This document shows, in pieces, positions 1-9,400 of a stretch of DNA of 45,950 nucleotides (position 1 is its first letter; each line of letters starts with the position of its first letter). The stretch lies in NCBI GenBank assembly GCA_964563495.1, contig CAZLYK010000033.1, forward strand, positions 1 to 45,950, in the 5' to 3' direction. The notes under the pieces were generated by a model that was not told the DNA's origin, did no database searches, and worked only from the letters and a program-made list of their open reading frames with translations. Source of the stretch: CAZLYK01 sp964563495 (lineage in GTDB: Bacteria; Acidobacteriota; Blastocatellia; RBC074). The position numbers were made by a program, and so were the translations under genes.

Positions 1-37
1 TAACAGGATTCGAGAAAGGTTGAACAGGAGTAAAATC
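1..37. repeat. Degenerate palindromic-element fragment upstream of the S9 peptidase
   Basis: The window opens with AACAGGATT and, further on, GAACAGGAG, which resemble the inner arm of the intergenic element family found throughout this window. The last CAGGAG lies 7 nt before the ATG at 38 and probably acts as its Shine-Dalgarno sequence. Only part of the element is visible because the window starts here. Confidence 0.4.
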
Positions 38-2158
38 ATGCTCACTCATAGACTCTTCAGACTTTGCCTTCTGTTGATTGCTGTAGCGGCTTTTCTCCCG
101 GCGATTTCAGCGCGGGCGCAGGCGAAGCACCCGATCACGCATGAAGACGTCTGGCTCATGAAGCGGGTAGGTGCGCCGGTTCCCAGCCCGGATGGCAAAT
201 GGGTGGTCTTTTCGGTGATCGATCCGGCATACGACGAAAAGGATCAAGTGTCTGATTTATGGATCGTCCCGTCGGACGGGAGCGCCAGGCCTCGACGATT
301 GACCGGCAACAAAGGCGGCGAGAGCGGGGCGGTCTGGAGCCCTGACGGCAAAAAGATCGCCTTTGCCGCACGCCGCGAGGGAGACGAAGTCAATCAGATC
401 TATCTCCTCAATGTGATGGAGGGGGGCGAAGCCATGCGTCTGACTTCGCTCTCGACCGGTGCTCGCTCGCCGCAATGGCATCCGAATGGAAACGCGATCC
501 TCTTTCAAAGCTCCGTCTATCCCGGCGCGATGAACGACGAAGATAACAAGAAGATCGCGGCCGAGCGTAAAGCGCGCAAGTACCGCGCGCGAGTATACGA
601 GGGATTCCCGATTCGCAATTGGGATCGCTGGATTGAAGAGACTCAAACCCACGTCTTCGTCCAATCGCTCGACGCGGGGGCCAAAGCGGTAGACCTGCTC
701 GCCGGAACCAATCTGGCCAAAGGCCCCGGTTTTGCCGGCCAAACTACCTCTGGAGGCGATGATCTGGCGGCGATCTGGTCGCCTGATGGAAGCTCGATAA
801 TCTTTGTCGCCACGACCAATCGCAATGCCGCGGCCTATTCCGAGACAAATACCAATCTTTTTCAGGTTCCGGCCGCCGGCGGCGAACCGCGGCAATTGAC
901 GACCGGCAAAGACAGCTACGCGCGTCCGACCTTCAGCCCTGACGGCAAAACGCTCTTCTGTTTCTTCAACCTGGCCAATGAGAAGGTCTATAACCTCAAC
1001 CGCCTCGCGTCGTTTACCTGGCCGGGCGCCGGCGAGCGAAGAATCCTGACGGCCAATTTTGATCGTGGTCCGTCCAGCTTCGCTCTCAGCCCGGACAGCA
1101 AGACCGTCTACCTGCTGGCCGAGGAGGCGGGGCTGGAGAAGCTCTACTCTATCCCCGCCGCCGGGGGTGAGGTCAGGCCGGTGATCGAGATGACGCTCGG
1201 CGTCTATACCAATCTGGCGATTCCGGAGAGGGCTTCGGCCCCGCTCCTGCTTGCCGACTGGGAGAGTGCGGTCAATCCGGCCGAGATCGTGCGGATCGAC
1301 CTGAGCTCGAAGACACACAAAGCGCTGAGCAATTTCAACGCCGACCGTGTAGCCGCGATCGATTGGCAGCCGCTGCGCCATTTCTGGTTCACCAGCAAGC
1401 GCGGCAAACAGATCCACTCGATGATCGCGCTGCCGCCGAATTTCGATGAGAATAAAAAATATCCGTTATTCAACCTGATCCACGGCGGCCCGCATTCGAT
1501 GTGGCGCGATCAGTTCTTTACGCGATGGAACTACCATCTGCTGGCTCAGCCGGGTTATATCGTGCTGCTGACTGATTACACGGGTTCGACCGGATACGGC
1601 GAGAAGTTCGCGCAGGAGATTCAGGGAGACCCGCTTAAGGGTCCGGGTGAGGAGCTCAACGAAGCCGCCGACGAGGCGATCAAGCGTTTCAAGTTCGTCG
1701 ATGAGTCGCGCCAGGCTGCAGGCGGGGCCAGTTACGGCGGCCATCTGGCGAACTGGCTGCAGGCGACGACGACTCGCTATAAATGCCTGATCAGCCACGC
1801 CGGCCTGGTCAACCTGGAATCGCAATGGGGGACGAGCGACACGATCTATTCGCGCGAGGTCAATAACGGCGGCCCGGTCTGGGAACAGGGGCCGATCTGG
1901 CGCGAGCAGAACCCGAGCAGATATGCGGCCAAGTTTAAAACGCCGATGCTGATCACGGTCGGCGAGAACGATTTCCGCGTCCCGCTCAACAATTCGCTGG
2001 AAAACTGGAGCATCCACCAGCGCCTGCGCATCCCGAGCAAACTGATCGTCTTCCCGGAAGAGAATCACTGGATTCTGAAGGCCGAAAACAGCCGCTTCTT
2101 CTACCAGGAAGTCCACGCCTGGCTGAAGCGATGGATCAACGGCAATAGACAGGATTGA
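38..2158 (+). CDS. S9 family peptidase (prolyl oligopeptidase / acylaminoacyl-peptidase type), secreted
   Basis: This is a serine peptidase of the S9 family, 706 aa from the ATG at 38, which follows AGGAG. A TTG at 20 is in frame, but the segment after the ATG is a clean signal peptide with a hydrophobic core and an Ala-rich cleavage region, so export to the periplasm is expected. Residues about 35-440 hold repeated S-P-D-G-K/S blades typical of a WD40-like (PD40) beta-propeller. Residues about 450-706 are the alpha/beta-hydrolase domain, with nucleophile motif GASYGG (Ser565), Asp645 in GENDFR and His677 in ENHW. The family removes short peptides or acyl-amino acids; the substrate cannot be told. 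The last four residues (NRQD) and the TGA stop are read from the intergenic repeat at 2144, not from peptidase sequence. Confidence 0.93.
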   Translation: MLTHRLFRLCLLLIAVAAFLPAISARAQAKHPITHEDVWLMKRVGAPVPSPDGKWVVFSVIDPAYDEKDQVSDLWIVPSDGSARPRRLTGNKGGESGAVWSPDGKKIAFAARREGDEVNQIYLLNVMEGGEAMRLTSLSTGARSPQWHPNGNAILFQSSVYPGAMNDEDNKKIAAERKARKYRARVYEGFPIRNWDRWIEETQTHVFVQSLDAGAKAVDLLAGTNLAKGPGFAGQTTSGGDDLAAIWSPDGSSIIFVATTNRNAAAYSETNTNLFQVPAAGGEPRQLTTGKDSYARPTFSPDGKTLFCFFNLANEKVYNLNRLASFTWPGAGERRILTANFDRGPSSFALSPDSKTVYLLAEEAGLEKLYSIPAAGGEVRPVIEMTLGVYTNLAIPERASAPLLLADWESAVNPAEIVRIDLSSKTHKALSNFNADRVAAIDWQPLRHFWFTSKRGKQIHSMIALPPNFDENKKYPLFNLIHGGPHSMWRDQFFTRWNYHLLAQPGYIVLLTDYTGSTGYGEKFAQEIQGDPLKGPGEELNEAADEAIKRFKFVDESRQAAGGASYGGHLANWLQATTTRYKCLISHAGLVNLESQWGTSDTIYSREVNNGGPVWEQGPIWREQNPSRYAAKFKTPMLITVGENDFRVPLNNSLENWSIHQRLRIPSKLIVFPEENHWILKAENSRFFYQEVHAWLKRWINGNRQD

Positions 2159-2182
2159 CAGGACTTTAAAGGAATAAACAAG
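2144..2182 (+). repeat. Half copy of the palindromic element, supplying C-terminus and stop
   Basis: The sequence is AATAGACAGGATTGACAGG followed by a degenerate continuation, without the returning arm. The upstream frame reads AAT AGA CAG GAT TGA, giving the tail NRQD-stop. The PhoX-like gene starts directly at its end. Confidence 0.85.
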
Positions 2183-3567
<1,385 letters not shown>

Positions 3568-3568
<1 letters not shown>

Positions 3569-3654
3569 ATAGACAGGATTGACAGGATTTTTGCAGGATT
3601 TGACAAGATACAGTCTTGTCAAATCCTGTAAAAATCCTGTCAATCCTGTCTATT
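3568..3654. repeat. Intact palindromic element between convergent genes
   Basis: Arms 3568-3608 and 3614-3654 (41 bp) are inverted copies with a single mismatch around a 5-nt loop. It begins on the last base of the PhoX-like stop codon and ends one base before the stop codon of the convergent DinB-like gene, so it separates two facing genes and could form a terminator hairpin in either transcript. Confidence 0.92.
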
Positions 3655-3655
3655 T

Positions 3656-4198
3656 CTATCCGGGAAAGCCGGCCAGATTGATCACCGCCTCGATCTGCAT
3701 GCGATGGCGATCGGTATGCTCGCCCAACAAGACCATCCATTGATAAGCGCTGAGCGGGCCGAGAATCGGGTGCGGAAATTTTTGCTCGGAAAGATCAACG
3801 GCTTCCAATCGCTGCCTGATCTCGGCAAATCCATCGATCGTCCGGCTCAGGCTGCTGAGCGCGTCGGCCGCCTTGACCTCGCCCTTGGGTCTGACGTTTT
3901 CAGGGGCTTCGAACTTCGGCAGTTGATTGCCGTTCTCATCCAGAATGGTCGGACCCAGATTCAAGTCGGTTTTGGCCGGCCTCGGGTCGGCCTCGCCCTG
4001 CTTCAACAGCTTATGAGTAATGCGCAGGACCCCATGGCTGACGATGCTGACGTGCTCGGCTATTTCAGCGATCGTCCACTGTTGCTCAGCCGGGCGGAAG
4101 TCCACCTGGGCCTGGTTGAGCTTCGAGACGGTCGCGGCCAACCGATCATTGGCCGCAACATTGGCAGCCAGGATATCTTCAATGCTGTGGAAGATCAT
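3656..4198 (-). CDS. DinB family protein
   Basis: This 180-aa protein has the DinB/YfiT-like four-helix layout. A conserved N-terminal region includes WTIAEIAEH, and the C-terminal HTDRH lies in a long helix. His49, His161 and His165 form the usual three-histidine metal site. Members are putative metal-dependent hydrolases or thiol S-transferases, and no substrate can be assigned. The start at 4198 is preceded on the minus strand by GAGGAG at good spacing. It is the only minus-strand gene in this part of the window and shares its 3' boundary element with the PhoX-like gene. Confidence 0.85.
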   Translation of the reverse strand: MIFHSIEDILAANVAANDRLAATVSKLNQAQVDFRPAEQQWTIAEIAEHVSIVSHGVLRITHKLLKQGEADPRPAKTDLNLGPTILDENGNQLPKFEAPENVRPKGEVKAADALSSLSRTIDGFAEIRQRLEAVDLSEQKFPHPILGPLSAYQWMVLLGEHTDRHRMQIEAVINLAGFPG

Positions 4199-4284
4199 GA
4201 ATTATCTCCTCGAATGGATTGACAAAAATCGGAGTCAAGTCTAGCACATCGCTCAATCGACATCTCCAGTTGCGACGATCGCCG

Positions 4285-4325
4285 AAAAAAATAAGGGGCT
4301 GTTGATTTTTTGATCAACAGCCCCT
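4285..4325 (-). terminator. Intrinsic terminator of the candidate small RNA
   Basis: Perfect 13-bp arms (4294-4306 and 4313-4325) flank a 6-nt loop. Read on the minus strand, the stem is followed by TATTTTTTT. The U-tract is on that strand only, so the terminator serves leftward transcription arriving from above 4325. The DinB-like gene starts further downstream, at 4198, so this terminator must end a separate transcript. Confidence 0.85.
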
Positions 4326-4591
4326 GCGAGAAGAAAGGAGGAGGCTTAGTTCACTGCATTTCTGAAAGCTAAGCGTAGACCCAAAACGAAAAACTATGAT
4401 GCCGAAGAAAACTATCCAGAGCAGAAGCCTTTCGTTACATATTATCCTATCTCAAAAGGCCTTCTGCTCTGGAGACCGGCGAATGCCGATCGCCGGTCGT
4501 TTAAAACTTTCAATCCGCTTCAATCGCTTAATCTATCTATCATTATTATCCCGATTCACATTTCAATATCAGTGAATCGTTCTGCTCTCGC
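4285..4591 (-). ncRNA. Candidate sigma-54-dependent small RNA (about 300 nt)
   Basis: On the minus strand a consensus sigma-54 promoter at 4601-4620 predicts a transcription start at about 4591, and an intrinsic terminator ends at about 4285. No reading frame longer than a few codons starts inside. The transcript would contain a 5' hairpin (CGATTCAC/GTGAATCG), a GC-rich hairpin (arms 4474-4482 and 4490-4498), a longer stem from the CCAGAGCAGAAG-type arms (4415-4432 with 4454-4472), and a CU-rich stretch CCTCCTCCTTTCTT (4331-4344) just before the terminator. That stretch contains the 16S rRNA anti-Shine-Dalgarno tail sequence and could pair with ribosome-binding sites. Known sigma-54-driven sRNAs in proteobacteria (GlmY, CrcZ, NrsZ) are precedents for the architecture only. 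Expression is inferred, not shown. Confidence 0.55.
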
Positions 4592-4600
4592 CTGATAATA

Positions 4601-4620
4601 AAGCAACCGGCGTGCCACTT
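4601..4620 (-). promoter_or_regulatory. Sigma-54 (RpoN) -24/-12 promoter
   Basis: The minus strand reads AAGTGGCACGCCGGTTGCTT. It matches the sigma-54 consensus TGGCACG-N4-TTGC at every defined position, with GG and GC 10 nt apart. It points away from the plus-strand gene at 5021 and towards the terminator at 4325-4285. Confidence 0.75.
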
Positions 4621-4725
4621 CTGAGGGCATGGGCTTCTCGAAAAGTTAAGTCTTGGAATTGTAATGATTAAGGGTTTGGATGCGGGCTTGAATCCCGTCG
4701 ATTGATTTGAAAATGATGAGAGATA

Positions 4726-4778
4726 GTCCACAAATGAGGATAGGATGTGATTGACAGTGTCCACATTAAATGACACTC
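4726..4778. promoter_or_regulatory. Possible enhancer-type operator upstream of the sigma-54 promoter
   Basis: Two GTCCACA copies (4726-4732 and 4759-4765) are 33 bp apart, about three helical turns. The second lies inside the dyad AGTGTC-N10-GACACT. The dyad is about 150-185 bp upstream of the predicted sigma-54 start, where activator-binding sites for RpoN promoters usually lie. The activator is unknown and the match is only suggestive. Confidence 0.25.
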
Positions 4779-4914
4779 AGGGCTCGGACCTTGCGGCTTG
4801 TGTTGTAGCCGTGACAGCCATAAAATGATCGACAGATCGCCCCCCGGATCAGGCCCCATGAGCCCCACGAATCTTGCTTGCACCATCCCTCATTGATTGG
4901 TTCATTTTCCGCCC

Positions 4915-4995
4915 GGGTACGCGCGCCTCCGGCGCGCCGAGCTTCGGCAAAAAGTCGATTGGTTGAAAAATAGCGCGCCGGAGGCGCGCGTACCC
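4915..4995. repeat. GC-rich inverted repeat upstream of the TIGR03437 gene
   Basis: Arms 4915-4937 and 4973-4995 are perfect 23-bp inverted copies (GGGTACGCGCGCC... and its complement) around an AT-richer 35-nt loop. It differs in sequence and composition from the AATAGACAGG family. There is no U-tract. It ends about 10 nt before the Shine-Dalgarno sequence of the gene at 5021. Confidence 0.9.
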
Positions 4996-5020
4996 AGGGT
5001 TTGCCGAGGAGTAGAAGTTG

Positions 5021-6277
5021 ATGTATGCAAAGATAGGCAGTTTCAATTTGGTCGATCGCCGGGTGATCGTTGGGTCTTTATTCGTTCTGGTTTGGCTGGT
5101 GTTATGCCATGCAGGAGCATCGGTGGCCTATGCGCAGGCGAGGGTAGTCCGTCTGCTTGGCGCGACTGGGCAGGCCGGGCAGCAGGTTGCCATGCAGATC
5201 GAGTGTGATTCGCTGGGCAACGAGAATGCCTTCGGTTTCAGCGTCGGTTTCGATCCGGCGCGCCTGGGTTTCGTCAGCGCCGTGCTGGGGCCGGATGCGC
5301 AAGCGGGGTTGCTTCTGGTCAACAGCTCGCAGGCGACCGAAGGGAGAGTCGGCCTGGCGCTGGCGTTTCCCGCGGGACAAACGATAGCCGCCGGGAAAAA
5401 GAAGATCGTGACCCTGAACTTCAGTCTGCCGGCCAACAGTGCGGCGGGTCAATTGGCGATCTCATTCGGCGATCAGCCGGTGACGCGAATGGTGGTCAAC
5501 GACAAAGCCGAATCGCTGGAGGTGAGCTGGATTCCCGGATCCTTGACCGTTCCCGGTGCGGTGACGAACGTCTCGGCGGCGAGCTTCATCGGGAATGAAT
5601 TGGCGAGCGAATCGATTGTCGCGGCTTTCGGCTCGAAACTGGCGACGACGACACAGGCGGCTTCGGCTCTGCCCTTGCCGACAGAGATCGGAGGGACGAG
5701 GGTCACGGTCCGCGACAGCCTGGGAATCGAGCGAGCGGCTCCGCTCTTTTTCGTCGATCCGGCTCAGGTCAACTATCTGCTGCCGAAAGGGACGGCGACC
5801 GGAACGGCCGTAGTCTCGATCACGAGCAGCGATGGCTCGGTTTCAGTCGGCAGTATCAATGTGACCACGGTTGCACCTGCTCTTTTTTCCGCTGACGCGA
5901 GCGGCAGGGGGCTGGCAGCGGCCAATCTCCTGCGCGTCAGAGTCGACGGCAGCCAATCCTACGAGCCAGTCGTCAAATACGACGAAGCGCAGAAGCTCTT
6001 CCTCCCGATCCCGATCGACCTCGGGCCCGAGACCGACAAGGTGTTTCTGATCCTCTTCGGAACCGGATTCCGCGCCAACAGCGGCTTGTCATTCGTCAAT
6101 CTCAAATTGGGCGGGACCAGCGTCGGAGTGCTTTACGCCGGCCCCCAGGATACATACGCCGGACTGGATCAATGCAATGTCCAGATCCCGCGGACACTCG
6201 CCGGCCGCAACGAGCTAGACGTCGAACTGATGGTCAACAATAAAACCGCCAACATCCTCAAGACCTGGGTCAAATAG
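5021..6277 (+). CDS. Secreted cohesin-like / TIGR03437-domain protein
   Basis: The protein is 418 aa from the ATG at 5021, 9 nt after GAGGAG; an in-frame TTG lies one codon upstream. Residues about 14-38 are a hydrophobic signal segment ending in AYAQA. Residues about 45-172 resemble a cohesin-fold beta-sandwich (GQQVAMQIECDSLGNE, then the FDPARLGF type, ending SWIPGSLTV). Residues about 178-418 are the TIGR03437 domain, with landmarks NYLLPKGTATGTA, APALFSADASG and FGTGFR. This domain is typical of Acidobacteriota secreted proteins and its function is unknown. No dockerin is seen. Its cohesin plus TIGR03437 part is nearly duplicated, inverted, in the gene at 17963-20665. The stop codon TAG lies inside the palindromic element at 6273. 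Confidence 0.85.
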   Translation: MYAKIGSFNLVDRRVIVGSLFVLVWLVLCHAGASVAYAQARVVRLLGATGQAGQQVAMQIECDSLGNENAFGFSVGFDPARLGFVSAVLGPDAQAGLLLVNSSQATEGRVGLALAFPAGQTIAAGKKKIVTLNFSLPANSAAGQLAISFGDQPVTRMVVNDKAESLEVSWIPGSLTVPGAVTNVSAASFIGNELASESIVAAFGSKLATTTQAASALPLPTEIGGTRVTVRDSLGIERAAPLFFVDPAQVNYLLPKGTATGTAVVSITSSDGSVSVGSINVTTVAPALFSADASGRGLAAANLLRVRVDGSQSYEPVVKYDEAQKLFLPIPIDLGPETDKVFLILFGTGFRANSGLSFVNLKLGGTSVGVLYAGPQDTYAGLDQCNVQIPRTLAGRNELDVELMVNNKTANILKTWVK

Positions 6278-6373
6278 ACAGGATTGACGGGATTTTTGCA
6301 GGATTAAACAGGATTAAAGACAGAGGGAAGAATCCTGTTTAATCCTGCAAAAATCCCGTCGATCCTGTCTATT
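6273..6373. repeat. Intact palindromic element; carries the upstream stop codon
   Basis: Arms 6273-6315 and 6331-6373 (43 bp) match with one mismatch around a 15-nt loop. The TAG of the upstream gene is the TAG in AATAGACAGG. The inner arm sequence (GACGGG, AAACAGGATT) differs from the copy at 3568, and both arms carry the difference. Confidence 0.92.
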
Positions 6374-6377
6374 CCAT

Positions 6378-6406
6378 TTTTCATTGCTCCCGACTCGGCG
6401 TATCAT
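6378..6406 (+). promoter_or_regulatory. Possible sigma-70 promoter for the PSCyt1/DUF1549 gene
   Basis: TTTTCA and TATCAT are separated by 17 bp, immediately downstream of the palindromic element and about 60 nt before the GTG start. Only about four of six bases match each consensus hexamer, so the call is weak. Confidence 0.3.
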
Positions 6407-6467
6407 GCCGGCTAACTAACAACCATCAAGATCAAAATTTAAGAGTTCCTTTTGCCGGAGGTTTCAA

Positions 6468-9400
6468 GTGAAGCGGAAGATACAGTTGAGTATTCTCGCT
6501 TTCGGTCTCTCGATTACCGTCTCGGCTCTGATTAACAACGGAGCTTCGGCAGACAAGACAAAGGTCAAGTCGATCGATTTCAATCGAGAGATCAGGCCGA
6601 TTCTGTCGGATAATTGTTTTACCTGCCATGGTCCCGACGAGAAGCAGCGCATGGCGAAACTGCGCCTGGACACGAAAGACGGCGCGTTCGCCAAAGAGGG
6701 CGTAATCACGCCGGGAAATTCGGCGCAATCCAGATTGATCAGGCGGGTTACTTCGAAAGACCCGAATGTGGTCATGCCTCCGCCGGAATCGGGTCACAAA
6801 CTGACCGAGAAACAGATCGAGCTGCTCAAGCGCTGGATCGATGAGGGCGCTCAGTGGAACGAGCATTGGGCTTATCTGCCGCCGAAGCGGCCGGAAGTCC
6901 CCCAGGTCAAAAATTCTACCTGGGTGCGAAATCCGATCGACAATTTCATCCTCGCGCGGTTGGAGCGGGAAGGGCTGGCTCCCTCGCCGGAGGCGGATAA
7001 AGTCATTCTGCTGCGGCGTGTCTATTTCGACCTGACCGGATTGCCGCCCTCACCTGCCGAGGTCGATGCCTATCTGGCCGATAGTTCAGCCGGTGCTTAC
7101 GAGAAGGTGGTCGACCGGCTACTGGCTTCGCCGCGCTACGGTGAGCGGATGGCCATGCCGTGGCTCGATCTGGCCCGCTACGCCGACACTCACGGCTATC
7201 ATATAGACAGTCACCGCGATATGTGGCCGTGGCGAGATTGGTTGATCAAGGCCTTCAACCAGAACAAACCGTTTGATCAATTCACGATCGAGCAGATCGC
7301 CGGTGACCTGCAGCCGGATGCGACAACCGATCAGAAGATCGCGTCGGGGTTCAATCGCAATCACATGATCAATTTCGAGGGCGGCGCGATTCCTGAAGAG
7401 TATCTCAACGAGTACATCGTCGACCGGGTTGAGGCGACGGCGACGACCTGGTTGGGAATGACCATGGGGTGTGCGCGCTGTCACACTCACAAATATGACC
7501 CGATCTCGCAAAAAGAGTTTTACCAGTTCTACGCCTTTTTCAACAGCGTCCCTGAGAAGGGCCTGGATGGCCAGCGCGGCAACGCGATGCCGATCCTGAC
7601 GCTGCCCAAAGATGACCAGAAGGCCAGGCAGAAAGCGCTGGTCGCGGCCATGAGGGATCTCGAAGATGCGCTCAGTGAGAAGAATATCGCGCCTTTGCAG
7701 GAGGATTGGGAGAAGCTCTACCTGGGTAAAGTCGCTGCGGCTCCGACCAGGGATTTGACCGCCCATTTCGAGCTGGACGGGAGTCTGGCGGACTCTTCGG
7801 GTCGTTACCGGCATGGGCGCACGGTCAAGGGCGATCCGAGTTTTGGCGGAGGTCAGGTCTCTCGCGCCGTCTATCTCGATGGCCAGACATTGCTCAGTTT
7901 CGGCAACGCCGGCCAGTTCGAGCGAAATGATCCTTTTACTCTTGCCGTCTGGATGCGCCCGAATATAGGCAAGGTGGGCAATTACGTGCTTGAGAAGATC
8001 GAGGACGAAAAGACCAGGCGCGGCTACGAGCTGCTCTTCGAGCAGACGGAATTGTTCGATATTCAAAAATGGGCGGTGCCTTTGACGATCCGCCTGATCG
8101 CGGAGTGGCCGGAGAAGGCCATCCAACTGCGGACCAAAGAGCTGTTTTACAGCGATGAATGGAAGCATCTGACGATCGCATACGATGGTTCGGGCAAAGC
8201 GGCTGGTCTGAGGGTCTATTTGAACGGTGCGCCGCAGGAGGTAGAGGTGATTCAGGACAAGCTGGACGGCTCGATCAAAACCAGCGCCGACCTGAGGGTC
8301 GGCGACAAGGCGACCGGCCGGGCCTACAGCGGTGGAATCGACGATCTGCGCCTGTATTCTTGCGCGCTCACCCCCGGCGAGATTGAACAATTGGCGGTTG
8401 ATTATCCGGTACATTCAATTCTTTCCGGCGTGAGTGGCAAGCGGACGAAAGATGAAGACAAGCGCCTGCGCGAGTATTTCCTGACCCGGATCGCCGGGGA
8501 TTCAATCAAGCGGCAATACGCCGAGTTGAAGAACCTGCGCAAAGAGAAAGAGACCCTCGAGAAGGAAATTCTCAACGTCATGGTCATGGGAGGCCAGAAG
8601 ATGTCGCGCGAAACTTACATCCTGGCGCGCGGCGATTATCGAAACAAGACCGACAAGGTGACGCCCGGCATCCCCGCCGTGCTTCCCCCGTTGCAGGTTC
8701 GCGCGGGAGACGATGGTGCGAAGCCGCCCAACCGGCTGGATCTGGCCAGATGGCTGGTCGATCTGAATCATCCGCTGACCGCCAGGGTAGCGGTCAACCG
8801 GTTCTGGCAGATGTACTTTGGGTACGGCATAGTCAAGACGTCGGAAGATTTCGGTTCGCAAGGCGAGCCGCCGGTCCACCCGGAGCTGCTCGATTGGCTG
8901 GCCACCGAATTCACCCGGTCGGGATGGGATATCAAAGCCATGCAGCGTTTGATCGTCACCTCGGCCGCTTACCGGCAAGCCTCGAAAGTCACTCCGGCGC
9001 TGTTGGAGAAAGACCCGGAAAATCGCCTGCTCGCGAGGGGGCCGCGCTTAAGGCTGCCGGCTGAGGTCGTCCGCGACAATGCGTTGGCCGTCAGCGGCCT
9101 GCTCAATGACGAAATCGGCGGGCCGAGCGTCTTTCCCTATCAACCGGCCGGGATTTGGGAGGAGCTGGCGTTCGGCGACGGGTTCTCAGCGCAAAATTAT
9201 GTCATGAGCCACGGCAAGGATCTTTATCGCCGCTCTATGTACACCTTCTGGAAGCGGACCGCGCCGCCTGCCACGCTGGCGACATTCGACGCGCCAGACC
9301 GAGAGAAATGCGTTGCTCGCCGCGCCTTGACGAACACGCCGCTGCAGGCGCTCGTCCTCATGAACGACCCGACTTATATCGAGGCCTCGCGTGCCCTCGC

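Larger units (their letters stand above)
4199..5020. other. 822-bp gene-free interval holding a candidate small RNA and an inverted repeat
   Basis: No convincing protein gene lies here. The left part (4284-4620) carries, on the minus strand, a sigma-54 promoter, a structured non-coding stretch and an intrinsic terminator. The middle (about 4625-4910) is lower in GC than the flanking genes and has a pair of GTCCACA repeats with a short dyad. The right end holds a GC-rich inverted repeat (4915-4995), then the Shine-Dalgarno sequence of the next gene. A 59-codon plus-strand frame starting near 4396 has no ribosome-binding site and no recognisable product. Confidence 0.7.

Noticed and set aside
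257..1417. Long antisense frame within the S9 peptidase, and similar antisense frames in hisF, rnj, serA and trpB
   Set aside because: High-GC codon use leaves long open antisense frames. These are rich in Arg, Gly and Asp, without starts, signals or family motifs, and the sense genes are certain.
3704..4222. Plus-strand frame opposite the DinB-like gene
   Set aside because: The minus-strand product has the DinB histidines and a Shine-Dalgarno sequence, whereas the plus-strand frame has no recognisable feature.
4396..4575. Plus-strand 59-codon frame opposite the candidate small RNA
   Set aside because: There is no ribosome-binding site near the ATG, no recognisable sequence, and it crosses the hairpin arms, so it is probably chance.
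4676..4705. tRNA-like T-arm (GGGCTTGAATCCC)
   Set aside because: The loop does not match GTTCRANNC, and no acceptor, D or anticodon stems can be placed around it.
4546..4886. Minus-strand frames of about 72-76 codons across the sigma-54 site
   Set aside because: They have no Shine-Dalgarno sequence or family resemblance, and one would start upstream of and run through the promoter.
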